Source: Procambarus clarkii (taxonomy: Eukaryota; Arthropoda; Malacostraca; Decapoda; Cambaridae). From it: 64,000 nucleotides of DNA. Shown piece after piece: positions 35,536 to 47,189 of the stretch. The stretch's first letter is position 1. Each line of letters starts with the position of its first letter. The notes under the pieces were generated by a model, which saw only the letters and a program-made list of their open reading frames with translations, had not been told where the DNA came from and ran no database searches. The DNA lies in the NCBI RefSeq assembly GCF_040958095.1, contig NC_091158.1:37890710-37954709 (forward strand), in the 5' to 3' direction. The position numbers and the translations under genes were made by a program.

Positions 35536-37266
35536 CTACTCCCCAAGCCCGGCCCGAGGCCAGGCTCGACTTGTGAGAGTTTGGTCCACCAGGCTGTTGC
35601 TTGGAGCGGCCCGCAGGCCCACATACCCACCACAGCCCGGTTGGTCCGGCACTCCTTGGAGGAATAAATCTAGTTTCCTCTTGAAAATGTCCACGGTTGT
35701 TCCAGCAATATTTCTTATGCTTGCTGGGAGGACGTTGAACAACCGCGGACCTCTGATGTTTATACAGTGTTCTCTGATTGTGCCTATGGCACCTCTGCTC
35801 TTCATTGGTTCTATTCTACATTTTCTTCCGTGTCGTTCACTCCAGTACGTTGTTATTTTACTGTGTAGATTTGGTACTTGGCCCTCCAGTATCTTCCAGG
35901 TGTATATTATTTGATATCTCTCTCGTCTTCTTTCTAGTGAGTACATTTGGAGGGCTTTGAGACGATCCCAATAATTTAGGTGCTTTATTGCGTCTATGCG
36001 TGCCGTATATGTTCTCTGTATTCCCTCTATTTCAGCAATCTCTCCTGCTTTGAAGGGGGAAGTGAGTACTGAGCAGTACTCAAGACGGGACAGCACAAGT
36101 GCCTTGAAGAGTACAACCATTGTGATGGGATCCCTGGATTTGAAAGTTCTCGTAATCCATCCTATCATTTTTCTGGCTGTCGCAATATTTGCTTGGTTAT
36201 GCTCCTTAAACGTTAGGTCGTCCGACATTATTATTCCCAAATCCTTTACATGCTGTTTTCCTACTATGGGTACATTTGATTGTGTTTTGTACTCTGTATT
36301 ATGTTTAAGGTCCCCATTTTTACCGTACCTGAGTACCTGGAATTTATCACTGTTAAACATCATGTTATTTTCTGATGCCCAGTCGAAAACTTTATTAATA
36401 TCAGCTTGAAGTTTTTCAATGTCCTCAGCCGAGGTAATTTTCATACTGATTTTTGTGTCATCTGCAAAGGATGATACGAAGCTGTGACTTGTATTTTTGT
36501 CTATATCTGATATGAGAATAAGGAAAAGCAGTGGTGCAAGGACTGTACCCTGAGGTACAGAGCTTTTCACTGCACTTGGACTAGATTTTATATGGTTGAC
36601 AGTTACTCGCTGAGTCCTGTTTGACAGAAAACTGAGTATCCAGCGTCCTACTTTACCGGTTATTCCCATTGACTTCATTTTGTGTGCTATCACGCCATGG
36701 TCACATTTATCGAAGGCCTTTGCGAAGTCCGTGTATATCACATCAGCATTCTGTTTCTCTTCTAATGCCTCAGTGACTTTGTCGTAGTGCTCAAGTAGCT
36801 GTGAGAGGCACGATCTTCCCGCTCGAAATCCATGTTGGCCTGGGTTATGAAGGTCATTGGTCTCCATGAAATTGGTGACCTGACTCCTAATCACTCTCTC
36901 AAATACTTTTATGATGTGCGATGTTAGTGCAACTGGTCTATAATTTTTTGCCAATGCTTTGCTCCCTCCCTTGTGTAGAGGGGCTATGTCTGCTACTTTA
37001 AGTGCATCTGGTATCTCCCCCGTGTCCAAGCTCTTCCTCCACACTATACTGAGTGCCTGTGCTACCGGCACTTTGCATTTCTTTATAAATATTGAATTCC
37101 ATGAGTCTGGACCTGGGGCCGAGTGCATGGGCATGTTTTCAATTTCGTTTTCAAAATTTAGTGCGCTCGTGTTTATATCAGTTATATTTACCGGGGTTTG
37201 AATATCCCGCATAAAGAAAATGTCTGGATCTTCCACCTTCATGTTGTTTATTGGAGTGCTAAACAT
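35536..37266 (-). CDS. Non-LTR reverse transcriptase (ORF2 C-terminal part)
   Basis: A 576-codon uninterrupted frame. Recognisable RT blocks are NYRPVALT (residues 108-115), HGFRAGRSC (145-153), YTDFAKAFDKCDH (178-190, motif A), SVPQGTVLAPLLF (236-248, motif B) and FADDTK (267-272, catalytic F-ADD). The thumb and a C-terminal region ending DLFLQGVPDQPGC follow. The listed start is only the first possible start in frame. The true frame continues upstream after a one-base loss in the A run at about 37,280, linking to IEEIERKLKHSYETEER and KNPKYFFSYAKSKAK up to about 37,540. It reverse-transcribes the element's RNA at the target site. This copy lacks the endonuclease and promoter, so it is unlikely to be autonomous. 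Confidence 0.9.
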   Translation of the reverse strand: MFSTPINNMKVEDPDIFFMRDIQTPVNITDINTSALNFENEIENMPMHSAPGPDSWNSIFIKKCKVPVAQALSIVWRKSLDTGEIPDALKVADIAPLHKGGSKALAKNYRPVALTSHIIKVFERVIRSQVTNFMETNDLHNPGQHGFRAGRSCLSQLLEHYDKVTEALEEKQNADVIYTDFAKAFDKCDHGVIAHKMKSMGITGKVGRWILSFLSNRTQRVTVNHIKSSPSAVKSSVPQGTVLAPLLFLILISDIDKNTSHSFVSSFADDTKISMKITSAEDIEKLQADINKVFDWASENNMMFNSDKFQVLRYGKNGDLKHNTEYKTQSNVPIVGKQHVKDLGIIMSDDLTFKEHNQANIATARKMIGWITRTFKSRDPITMVVLFKALVLSRLEYCSVLTSPFKAGEIAEIEGIQRTYTARIDAIKHLNYWDRLKALQMYSLERRRERYQIIYTWKILEGQVPNLHSKITTYWSERHGRKCRIEPMKSRGAIGTIREHCINIRGPRLFNVLPASIRNIAGTTVDIFKRKLDLFLQGVPDQPGCGGYVGLRAAPSNSLVDQTLTSRAWPRAGLGE

Positions 37267-37540
37267 GTCCTCATACTGCTTTTTAGGATTTCACTAATTT
37301 CTTTGTCATCCTCCGTGTATGAACCTTCACTTGTACGAATAGGTCCAATACTGGCAGTGGTTTTTGCTTTTGATTTCGCATATGAGAAGAAATATTTTGG
37401 ATTTTTCTTTATTTCCTGAATTGCTTTCTGTTCTAACTGCCTTTCTTCAGTTTCATATGAGTGTTTCAATTTCCGCTCGATTTCTTCAATCTCCCTATTT
37501 AAATTATTCCTTCTTTGACGGGAAATTCGTGTCTGCATAA
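37267..37540 (-). pseudogene. LINE ORF2 linker upstream of RT, frameshifted and truncated
   Basis: Minus-strand frame with a charged, probably coiled-coil linker (IEEIERKLKHSYETEERQLE) followed by KKNPKYFFSYAKSKAK and IGPIRTSEGSYTEDD, a conserved lead-in to the RT of CR1-like ORF2. It is cut at the array junction (5' truncation) and leaves the RT frame through a missing A near 37,280. Confidence 0.8.
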
Positions 37541-37990
37541 GCCCACTTGTTGCTGGTGCCACCCACTTGTTGCTGGTGCCCCCACTTCCAGCTGTTGCTG
37601 GTGCCCCCACACACACCTGTTACTGGGGCCCTCACACCCATCTGTTGCTTGTGCTCTCTCACCCAGCTTTTGCTGGTGCTCCTCTACACCCACTTGTTGC
37701 TGGTGCCCCCACTTCCAGCTGTTGTTTGTGCCCCGCTACACACCCACCTGTTGCTGGTGCCCCCAAACACCCACCTGTTGCTGGTGCCCCCACACCCAGC
37801 TGTAGCTGGTGCCATCACACCCACCTGTCGCTAGTCCTCCCCCACACGCACCTGTTGCTCGTCCCCCCCACACCCCCTGTTGCTGATGCCACCCTTCACC
37901 CACCTGTTGCTGGTGCCCCCCTCACCAACCTGTTGCTGGTGCCCCCCTCACCCACCTGTTGCTGGTGCCCACCACACCCACCTGTTGCTG

Positions 37991-40900
37991 GTGCCACCTA
38001 CACTTACCTGTTGTTGGTGCCCCCTACACCCACCTATTGTTCGTGCTCCCACAAGTAGCTGTTGCTGGTGCCCCCACACCCACCTGTTACTGGGGCCAAC
38101 ACACCCACCTGTTGCTTGTGCTCTCTCACCCACCTGTTGCTGGTGCCCCCCTACACCCTCTTCTTGCTAATGCCCCCACTTCCAGCTGTTGCTGGTGACC
38201 CCACACCCACCTGTTGCTGGTGCCTTCCACATCCATCAGTTGCTGGTGCCCACAAAAACCCACCTGTTGTCGGTGCCCCCCCCCTCACCCAGCTGTTGCT
38301 GGTGCCCACACACCCAGCTGTTGCTTGTGCCTCCCACACCACCCGGTTGCTGGTGTCCCATACCCACCTGTTGCTGGTGCCCCCACACCCACCTGTTGCT
38401 GGTGCCCCCTCACCCACCTGTTGCTGGTGCCCCCCACACCAACCTGTTGCTGGTGCCCCCACACCCATCAGTCGCTGGTGCCCTCACACTCACCTGTTGC
38501 TCTCACACCCACCTGCTGCTGGTACACCCCCTCACTCACCTGTTGCTGGTGCCCGTCACTCCCACCTGTTGCTGGTGTCTCCCACACCCACCAATTGCTG
38601 GTGCCACCTACACCCACATATTGGTGGTGCCCCCCACACCCACCTGTTGCTGGTGCCACCTAAACTTACCTGTTGTTGGTGCCCCCCACACCCACCTGTT
38701 GTTGGTGCTCCCACAATTAGCTGTTGCTGGTACCCCCACACCCACCTGTTGCTGGTGCCCCCATCACCCACCTGTTGCTGTTGCCCCCGACACCAACCTG
38801 TTGCTGGTGCCCCCACACCCATCAGTCGCTAGAGCCATCACACTCAGCTGTTGCTCTCATACCACCTGTTGCTGGTACACCCCTTCACCTACCTGTTGCT
38901 GGTGCCCCTCACACCCACCTGTTGCTGGTGCCCCCCTCACCCACCTGTTGCTGGTTCCCCCCACACCCATCTATTGCTGGTGCCACCTACACCCACCTGT
39001 TGGTGGTGCCCCCCACACCCACCTGTTGCTGGTGCCACCTACACTTACCTGTTGTTGGTGCCCCCTACACCCACCTATTGTTCGTGCTCCCACAAGTAGC
39101 TGTTGCTGGTGCCCCCACACCCACCTGTTACAGGGGCCAACACACCCACCTGTTGCTTGTGCTCTCTCACCCACCTGTTGCTGGTGCCCCCCTACACCCT
39201 CTTCTTGCTAATGCCCCCACTTCCAGCTGTTGCTGGTGACCCCACACCCACCTGTTGCTGGTGCCTTCCACATCCATCAGTTGCTGGTGCCCACAAAAAC
39301 CCACCTGTTGTCGGTGCCCCCCCCCTCACCCAGCTGTTGCTGGTGCCCACACACCCAGCTGTTGCTTGTGCCTCCCACACCACCCGGTTGCTGGTGTCCC
39401 ATACCCACCTGTTGCTGGTGCCCCCACACCCACCTGTTGCTGGTGCCCCCTCACCCACCTGTTGCTGGTGCCCGCACACCAACCTGTTGCTGGTGCCCCC
39501 ACACCCATCAGTCGCTGGTGCCCTCACACTCACCTGTTGCTCTCACACCCACCTGCTGCTGGTACACCCCCTCACTCACCTGTTGCTGGTGCCCGTCACT
39601 CCCACCTGTTGCTGGTGTCTCCCACACCCACCAATTGCTGGTGCCACCTACACCCACATATTGGTGGTGCCCCCCACACCCACCTGTTGCTGGTGCCACC
39701 TAAACTTACCTGTTGTTGGTGCCCCCCACACCCACCTGTTGTTGGTGCTCCCACAATTAGCTGTTGCTGGTACCCCCACACCCACCTGTTGCTGGTGCCC
39801 CCCTCACCCACCTGTTGCTGTTGCCCCCGACACCAACCTGTTGCTGGTGCCCCCACACCCATCAGTCGCTAGAGCCATCACACTCAGCTGTTGCTCTCAC
39901 ACCACCTGTTGCTGGTACACCCCTTCACCTACCTGTTGCTGGTGCCCCTCACACCCACCTGTTGCTGGTGCCCCCCTCACCCACCTGTTGCTGGTTCCCC
40001 CCACACCCATCTATTGCTGGTGCCACCTACACCCACCTGTTGGTGGTGCCCCCCACACCCACCTGTTGCTGGTGCCACCTACACTTACCTGTTGTTGGTG
40101 CCCCCTACACCCACCTATTGTTCGTGCTCCCACAAGTAGCTGTTGCTGGTGCCCCCACACCCACCTGTTACTGGGGCCAACACACCCACCTGTTGCTTGT
40201 GCTCTCTCACCCACCTGTTGCTGGTGCCCCCCTACACCCTCTTCTTGCTAATGCCCCCACTTCCAGCTGTTGCTGGTGACCCCTCACCCACCTGTTGCTG
40301 GTGCCTTCCACATTCATCAGTTGCTGGTGCCCACAAAAACCCACCTGTTGTCGGTGCCCCCCCCTCACCCAGCTGTTGCTGGTGCCCACACACCCAGCTG
40401 TTGCTTGTGCCTCCCACACCACCCGGTTGATGGTGTCCCATACCCACCTGTTGCTGGTGCCCCCACACCCACCTGTTGCTGGTGCCCCCTCACCCACCTG
40501 TTGCTGGTGCCCCCCACACCAACCTGTTGCTGGTGCCCCCACACCCATCAGTCGCTGGTGCCCTCACACTCACCTGTTGCTCTCACACCCACCTGCTGCT
40601 GGTACACCCCCTCACTCACCTGTTGCTGGTGCCCGTCACTCCCACCTGTTGCTGGTGTCTCCCACACCCACCAATTGCTGGTGCCACCTACACCCACATA
40701 TTGGTGGTGCCCCCCACACCCACCTGTTGCTGGTGCCACCTAAACTTACCTGTTGTTGGTGCCCCCCACACCCACCTGTTGTTGGTGCTCCCACAATTAG
40801 CTGTTGCTGGTACCCCCACACCCACCTGTTGCTGGTGCCCCCCTCACCCACCTGTTGCTGTTGCCCCCGACACCAACCTGTTGCTGGTGCCCCCACACCC

Positions 40901-41111
40901 ATCAGTCGCTAGAGCCATCACACTCAGCTGTTGCTCTCACACCACCTGTTGCTGGTACACCCCTTCACCTACCTGTTGCTGGTGCCCCTCACACCCACCT
41001 GTTGCTGGTGCCCCCCTCACCCACCTGTTGCTGGTTCCCCCCACACCCATCTATTGCTGGTGCCACCTACACCCACCTGTTGGTGGTGCCCCCCACACCC
41101 ACCTGTTGCTG
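37991..41111 (-). repeat. Higher-order repeat, three units of about 1,040 bp
   Basis: The marker GTGCCACCTACACTTACCTG occurs at 37,991, 39,032 and 40,072. Long stretches between are identical or nearly so, for example the run from CAGTCGCTGGTGCC through CTGCTGCTGGTACACC at 38,470, 39,510 and 40,550. Each unit contains about 40 basic repeats in the same order of variants. Confidence 0.9.
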
Positions 41112-41662
41112 GTGCCACCTAAACTTACCTGTTGTTGGTGCCCCCCACACCCACCTGTTGTTGCTGCTCACACAAGTAGCTGTTGCTGGTACCCCCACAC
41201 CCACCTGTTGCTGGAGGCCCCACACCCACCTGTTGCATGTGCTCTCTCACCCACCTGTTGCTGGTGCCCCCCACACCAACCTGTTGCTTATACTCTCTCA
41301 CCCACCTGTTGCTGATGCCCCCACTCCCAAAAGGTACTGGTGCCCCCACTCCCAAAAGGTACTGGTGCCCCCACTCCCAGCTGTGGCTGTTACACCCACC
41401 CCCACCCACTTGTTTCTGGTGCCCCAACACACCCACTTGTTGTTGGTGCCACCCCCACACCAATCTGTTGCTGGTGACCCCACACCCAGCTGTTGCTTGT
41501 GCCCCTTACACCCACTTGTTGCTGTTGCCCCCTCCCACCTACCTCTTGCTGGTTCCCCCACACCCAGCTGGTGCTGGTGCCCCCCGCACCCACCTGTTGC
41601 TGGTGCCCCACACCCATCTGTTACTGGTGCCCCCGCACCCAGCTGGTGCTGGTACCACCCAC

Positions 41663-41683
41663 AACAATATTAGGTTAGATTAT
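41663..41683. other. Non-repeat junction sequence at the second orientation switch
   Basis: AACAATATTAGGTTAGATTA is the only non-minisatellite sequence at the boundary between the inverted block and forward block 2. It is AT-rich amid GC-rich repeats and looks like filler at a rearrangement breakpoint. Confidence 0.7.
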
Positions 41684-42749
41684 GGCACCAGCAACAGCTA
41701 AGAGTGGAAGCACCAGCAACAGCTTGGAGTGAGGGCGCCCGCAACAAGTCGGTGTAGGGGGGCACCAGCAACAGGTGGGTGAGGTGGCACCAGCAACAGG
41801 TGGGTGAGGGGGGCACCAGCAACAGGTGGGTAAGGGGGGCACCAGCAACAGGTGGGTGAGGGGGGCACCAGCAACAGGTTTGTGTGGTGGGCGCCAGCAA
41901 CAGGTGGGTGTGGGGGGCGCCAGCAACAGGTGGGAGTAGGGGGCACCAGCAACAGCTGGGAGTGGAAGCACCAGCAACAGCTGGGAGTGGTGGCACCAGC
42001 AACAGCTGGGAGTGGGGGCACCAGCAACAGCTGGGAGTGGGGGGAACCAGCAACAGCTGGGAGTGGGGCCACCAGGAATAGGTAAGTGAAAGAGCACAAG
42101 CAACAGTATGGTGTGGGGGGCACCAGCAACAGGTGGATGTGGAAGGCAACAACAACAGGTGGGTGTGGGGGGCACCAGCAACAAGTGGTTGTAGCAGGGC
42201 ACAAGCAACAGGTGGGTGAGAGAGCTAAAGCAACAAGTGGGTGTGGGGGCACCAGCAACAGGTGGGTGTGGTGGTCACCAGCTTCCGGTGGGTATGGGGG
42301 GCACCAGAAACAGGTTGGTGTGGAGGCACCAGCAACAGGTGGGTATGGGGGCACCAGCAACAGGTGGGTGTGGAAGCATCAGCAACCGGTGGGTGTGGGG
42401 GCACCATCAACAGCTTGGTGTAGGGGCACAAGCAACAGGTGGGTGTGGGGGCACCAGCAACACCTAGTTGTGTGAGCATTAACAACAGGTGGGAGTGGGG
42501 GCACCAACACCAGGTAAGTGTAGGTGGCACCAGCAACAGGTGGGTGTGTGGGGCACCAGCAAAATGTGGGTGTGGTGGCCTCAGCAACAGTTGGGTGTGG
42601 GGGCACCAGCAACAGCTACTTGTGTGAGCACCAACAACAGGTGGGCGTGGGGGGCACCAACACCAGGTAAGTGTAGGTGGCACCAGCAATAGGTGGGTGT
42701 GGAGGTCCCCAGCAACAGGTGGGTGAGGGGGGCACCAGCAACAGGTGGG

Positions 42750-45700
42750 TGAGGCGGGAACGAGCAACAGGTGCATGTGGGGGAGGACCAGCAATAGGTG
42801 GGAGTCTAGGGCATCAGAAACAGGTGGGTGAGGGGGGGCACCAGCAACAGGTGGGTGAGGGGGGGCACCAGCAACAGGTGGGTGAGGGGGGCACCAGCAA
42901 CAGGGGGTGTGGGGGGACGAGCAACAGGTGCGTGTGGAGGAGGACCAGCAACAGATGGGTGTGATGGCACCAGCTACAGCTGGGTGTGGGGGCACCAGCA
43001 ACAGGTGGGAGTGTAGGGGGGCACCAGCAACAGGTGGGTGTGTAGAGATGCACCACCAACAGCTGGGATTGGGGGCAGCAGCAACAAGTTGGTGTAGGGG
43101 GGCACCATCAACAGGTGGGTGAGAGTGCACAAGCAACAGGTGTGTGTGGGGGCCCCAGCAACAGGTGGGTGTGGAGGCACTAGCAACAGGGGGTGTGGGG
43201 GGGGCACCAGCAACAGGGGGTGGGGGGGGACGAGCAACAGGTGCGTGTGGTGGAGGACCAGCAACAGGTGGGTGTGATGGCACCAGCAACAGCTGGGTGT
43301 GGGTGCACCAGCAACAGGTGGGATTCTTGGGGGTCACCTGCAACAGGTGGGTTTGTAGGGGGGCACCAGCAACAGGTGGGTGTGGGGACACCAGCAACAG
43401 CTGGGTGTGGGGGCACCAGCAACAGGTGGGTGTGGAGGCACCAGCAACAGCAGGGTGTGAGGGCACCAGCAACAGCTGGGTGTTGGGGAACCAGCAACAG
43501 GTGGGTGTGGGGGCACCAGCAACAGGTGGGTGTGGAGGCACCAGCAACAGCAGGGTGTGAGGGCACCAGCAAAAGCTGGGTGTTGGGGAACCAGCAACAG
43601 GTGGGTTTGGGGGGCACCAGCAACAGGTTGGTGTGGGGGGCACCAGCAACAGGTTGGTGTGGTGGGCACCACTACAAGTGGGTGTGTGGGCAGCAGCAAC
43701 AGCTGGGTGTGGGGGGCACCAGCAACTGGCGGATGTGGAAGGCACCAGCAACAGGTTGGTGTGGGAAGCACCAGCAAATGATGGGTGCGAGGGCACCAGC
43801 AAAAGGTGGGTGTGGGTAGCACCAGCAACAGCTGGGTGCGGGGTCAGCAGTAACAGATGCGTGTAGGGGCACCAGCAACAGGTAGTTGTGAGGGAACCAG
43901 CAACAGGTGGGTGTGGAGGCACCAGCAACAGGAGGGTGTGGGGAGCACCAGCAACAGATGGGTGCGAGGGCACCAGCAAAAGGTGGGTGTGGGTGGCACC
44001 AGAAACAGCTGGGTGCGGGGTCAGCAGTAACAGATGCGTGTGGGGCACCAGCAACAGGTGGGTGAGGGGGGCACCAGCACCAGCTGGGTGTGGGGGGCAC
44101 CAACAACAGGTGGGTGTGGGGGCACCAGCAACAGATTGGTGTAGGCGTGGCACCAACATCAAGTGGGTTTGTGGGGGCACCAGCAACAGGTGGGTGGGGG
44201 GGTCACAAGCAACAGCTGGGAGTGGGGGCACCAGCAACAGGTGGGTGAGAGAGCACAAGCAACAGGTGGGTGTGGGAGCACCAGAAACAGCTACTTGTGG
44301 GAGCACCAACAACAGGCGGGTTTGGGGGGAACCAACAACAGGTGGGTATAGGTGGCACCAGCAACAGGTGGGAGTGGAAGCACCAGCAACAGCTGAGAGT
44401 GGTGGCACCAGCAACAGCTGGGAGTGGGGGGAACCAGCAACAGCTGGGAGCGGGGCCACCAGCAATAGGTGGGTGAAAGAGCACAACAACAGTATGGTGT
44501 GGGGGGCACCAGCAACAGGTGGGTGTGGAAGGCAACAGCAACAGGTGGGTGTGGGGGGCACCAGCAACAAGTGGTTGTAGGGGGGCACCAGCAACAGGTG
44601 GGTGAGAGAGCACAAGCAACAGGTGGGTATCGGGGGCACCAGAAACAGGTTGGTGTGGGGGGCACCAGCAACAGGTGGGTATGGGGGCACCAGCAACAGG
44701 TGGGTGTGGAAGCATCAGCAACCGGTGGGTGTGGGGGCACCATCAACAGCTTGGTGTGGATGCACAAGCAACAGGTGGGTGTGGGGGAACTAGTAACAGG
44801 TGGGTGTGTGGGCACCAGCAACAGGTGGGTGTGGGGGGCACCAACACCAGGTAAGTGTAGGTGGCACCAGCAACAGGCGGGTGTGTGGGGCACCAGCAAA
44901 ATGTGGGTGTGGTGGCCCCAGCAACAGGTGGGTGTGGGAGCACCAGCAAAATGTGGGTGTGGTGGCCCTAGCAACAGGTGGGTGTGGGGGCACCAGCAAC
45001 AGCTACTTGTGTGAGCACCAACAACAGGTGGGTGTGGGGGGCACCAACACCAGGTAAGTGTAGGTGGCACCAGCAACAGGTTGGTGTGTGGGGCACCAGC
45101 AAAATGTGGGTGTGGTGGCCCCAGCAACAGGTGGGTGTGGGGGCACCAGCAACAGCTACTTGTGTGAGCACCAACAACAGGTGGGTGTGGGGGGCACCAA
45201 CACCAGGTAAGTGTAGGTGGCACCAGCAACAGGTGGGTGTGTGGGGCACCAACAACAGGTGGGTTTAGGTGGCACCAGCAATAGGTGGGTGTGGAGGTCC
45301 CCAGCAACAGGTGGGTGAGGGGGGCACCAGCAACAGGTGGGTGAGGCGGGAACGAGCAACAGGTGCGTGTGGGGGAGGACCAGCAATAGGTGGGAGTCTA
45401 GGGCATCAGAAACAGGTGGGTGAGGGGGGGCACCAGCAACAGGTGGGTGAGTGGGGCACCAGCAACAGGTGGGTGTGGGGGCACCAGCATCAGGTGGGTG
45501 TGGGAGCACCAGCAAAAGCTGCATGGGGGGGGGAGGACCAGCAACAGGTGGGTGTGGGGGCACCTGCAAAAGGTGGGTGTGGGGGGGCACTAGCAACAGG
45601 TGGGTGTGGGGGGCAACAGGAGGGAGTGGGGTCACCAGCAACAGGTAAGTGCGGGGCCATCAGCAACAGGTGGGTGTGGGGGCACGAACAACAGGTGGGC

Positions 45701-47000
45701 GTGGGGGCACCAGAAACAGATAAGAGTGGGGGCACCAGCAACAGGTGGGTTTTGGGGCTGAAGCAACAGGAGGGTGTGGGGGTAACAGCAGCAGGTGGGT
45801 GTGGGGCACCAACAACAAGTGGTTTGGAGGCACCAGCAGCAGATGGATGTGAGGGCACCAGCAACAGATGGGTGTGGGGGCACCAGGAACAGGTGGGTGA
45901 GGATGGCACCAGCAAAAGGTGAGTGTCGGGAACCAGCAACAGGTGGGTGTGGGGGGACGAGCAACAGGTGCGTGTGGAGGAGGACCAGCAACAGGTGGGT
46001 GTGATGGCACCAGCTACAGCTGGGTGTGGGGGCACCAGCAACAGGTGGGAGTGTAGGGGGGCACCAGCAACAGGTGGGTGTGTAGAGATGCACCACCAAC
46101 AGCTGGGAGTGGGGGCAGTAGCAACAAGTTGGTGTAGGGGGGCACCATCAACAGGTGGGTGAGAGAGCACAAGCAACAGGTGTGTGTGGGGGCCCCAGCA
46201 ACAGGTGGGTGTGGAGGCACTAGCAACAGGGGGTGTGGGGGGGACGAGCAACAGGTGCGTGTGGTGGACCAGCAACAGGTGGGTGTGATGGCACCAGTAA
46301 CAGCTGGGTGTGGGTGCACCTGCAACAGGTGGGATTGTAGGGGGTCACCTGCAACAGGTGGGTTTGTAGGGGGGCACCAGCAACAGGTGGGTGTGGGGAC
46401 ACCAGAAACAGCTGGGTGTGGGGGCACCAGCAACAGGTGGGTGTGGAGGCACCAGCAACTGCAGGGTGTGAGGGCACCAGCAACAGCTGGGTGTTGGGGA
46501 ACCAGCAACAGGTGGGTGTGGGGGCACCAGCAACAGGTGGATGTGGAGGCACCAGCAACAGCAGGGTGTGAGGGCACCAGCAAAAGCTGGGTGTTGGGGA
46601 ACCAGCAACAGGTTGGTGTGGGGGGCACCAGCAACAGGTTGGTGTGGTGGGCACCAGCAACAAGTGGGTGTGTGGGCAGCAGCAACAGATGGGTGTGTGG
46701 GCAGCAGCAACAGCTGGGTGTGGGGGGCACCGGCAACTGGCGGGGGGCACCAGCAACAGATGGGTGCGAGGGCATCAGGAAAAGGTGGGTGTGGGTGGCA
46801 CCAGCAACAGCTGGGTGCGGGGTCAGCAGTAACAGATGCGTGTGGGGCAACAGGTGGGAGTGGGGGGCACCAGCACCATCTGGGTGTGGGGGGCACCAAC
46901 AACAGGTGGGTGTGGGGGCACCAGCAACAGATTGGTGTAGGCGTGGCACCAACATCAAGTGGGTTTGTGGGGGCACCAGCAACAGGTGGGTGGGGGGGTC
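42750..47000 (+). repeat. Higher-order duplication with about 3.0-kb offset
   Basis: The block ending around 43,059 (GGTGTGTAGAGATGCACCACC) recurs about 3,040 bp later at 46,099. Markers near 43,530 recur near 46,541 (offset 3,011). Shorter, internally repeated marker units (GCAAAATGTGGGTGTGGTGGCC) occur several times at 42.56-45.12 kb. Confidence 0.7.
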
Positions 47001-47189
47001 ACAAGCAACAGCTGGGTGTGGGGGCACCAGCAACAGGTGGGTGAGAGAGCACAAGCAACAGGTGGGTGTTGGGGGCACCGACAACAGGTGGGTGAGGTGG
47101 GCATCAGCAACAGGTGGATGTGGAGTGCACCGACAACAGGTGGTTGAGGTGGGCATCAGCAACCGGTGGGTGTGGGGGCACCAGCAACA

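Larger units (their letters stand above)
35499..37540 (-). mobile_element. 5'-truncated CR1-like LINE inserted in the array
   Basis: Array sequence stops at CTACACCC (35,498) and resumes at CCCACTTGTTGCTGG (about 37,541), so at most a 3-bp overlap is duplicated. The minus-strand element has the end of an endonuclease-RT linker, a complete reverse transcriptase ORF and a 3' end with the short direct repeat GGTTGATACCT/GGTTGATG in place of poly(A). Short 3' repeats and 5' truncation are typical of the CR1/L2 group. The endonuclease domain is absent. Confidence 0.9.
31104..37940 (-). repeat. Right arm of the large palindrome, interrupted by a LINE
   Basis: Mirror image of 24,700-29,680. Removing the 2.04-kb LINE restores colinearity with the left arm. 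The spacer between arms is about 1.4 kb (29,680-31,103). Confidence 0.75.
31104..41662 (-). repeat. 26-bp minisatellite, inverted block
   Basis: From about 31,104 (after CCACAGCTACTTGT) the plus strand reads CACCTGTTGCTGGTGCCCCC, the reverse complement of the flanking blocks. This persists to 41,662, apart from the LINE insertion at 35,499-37,540. The G-rich strand is therefore the minus strand for about 8.5 kb of array. Confidence 0.95.

Noticed and set aside
42225..44696. 823-codon minus-strand open frame
   Set aside because: It lies wholly in the 26-bp minisatellite, which is stop-free in all minus frames. It has no domain or gene structure, and neighbouring frames are equally open.
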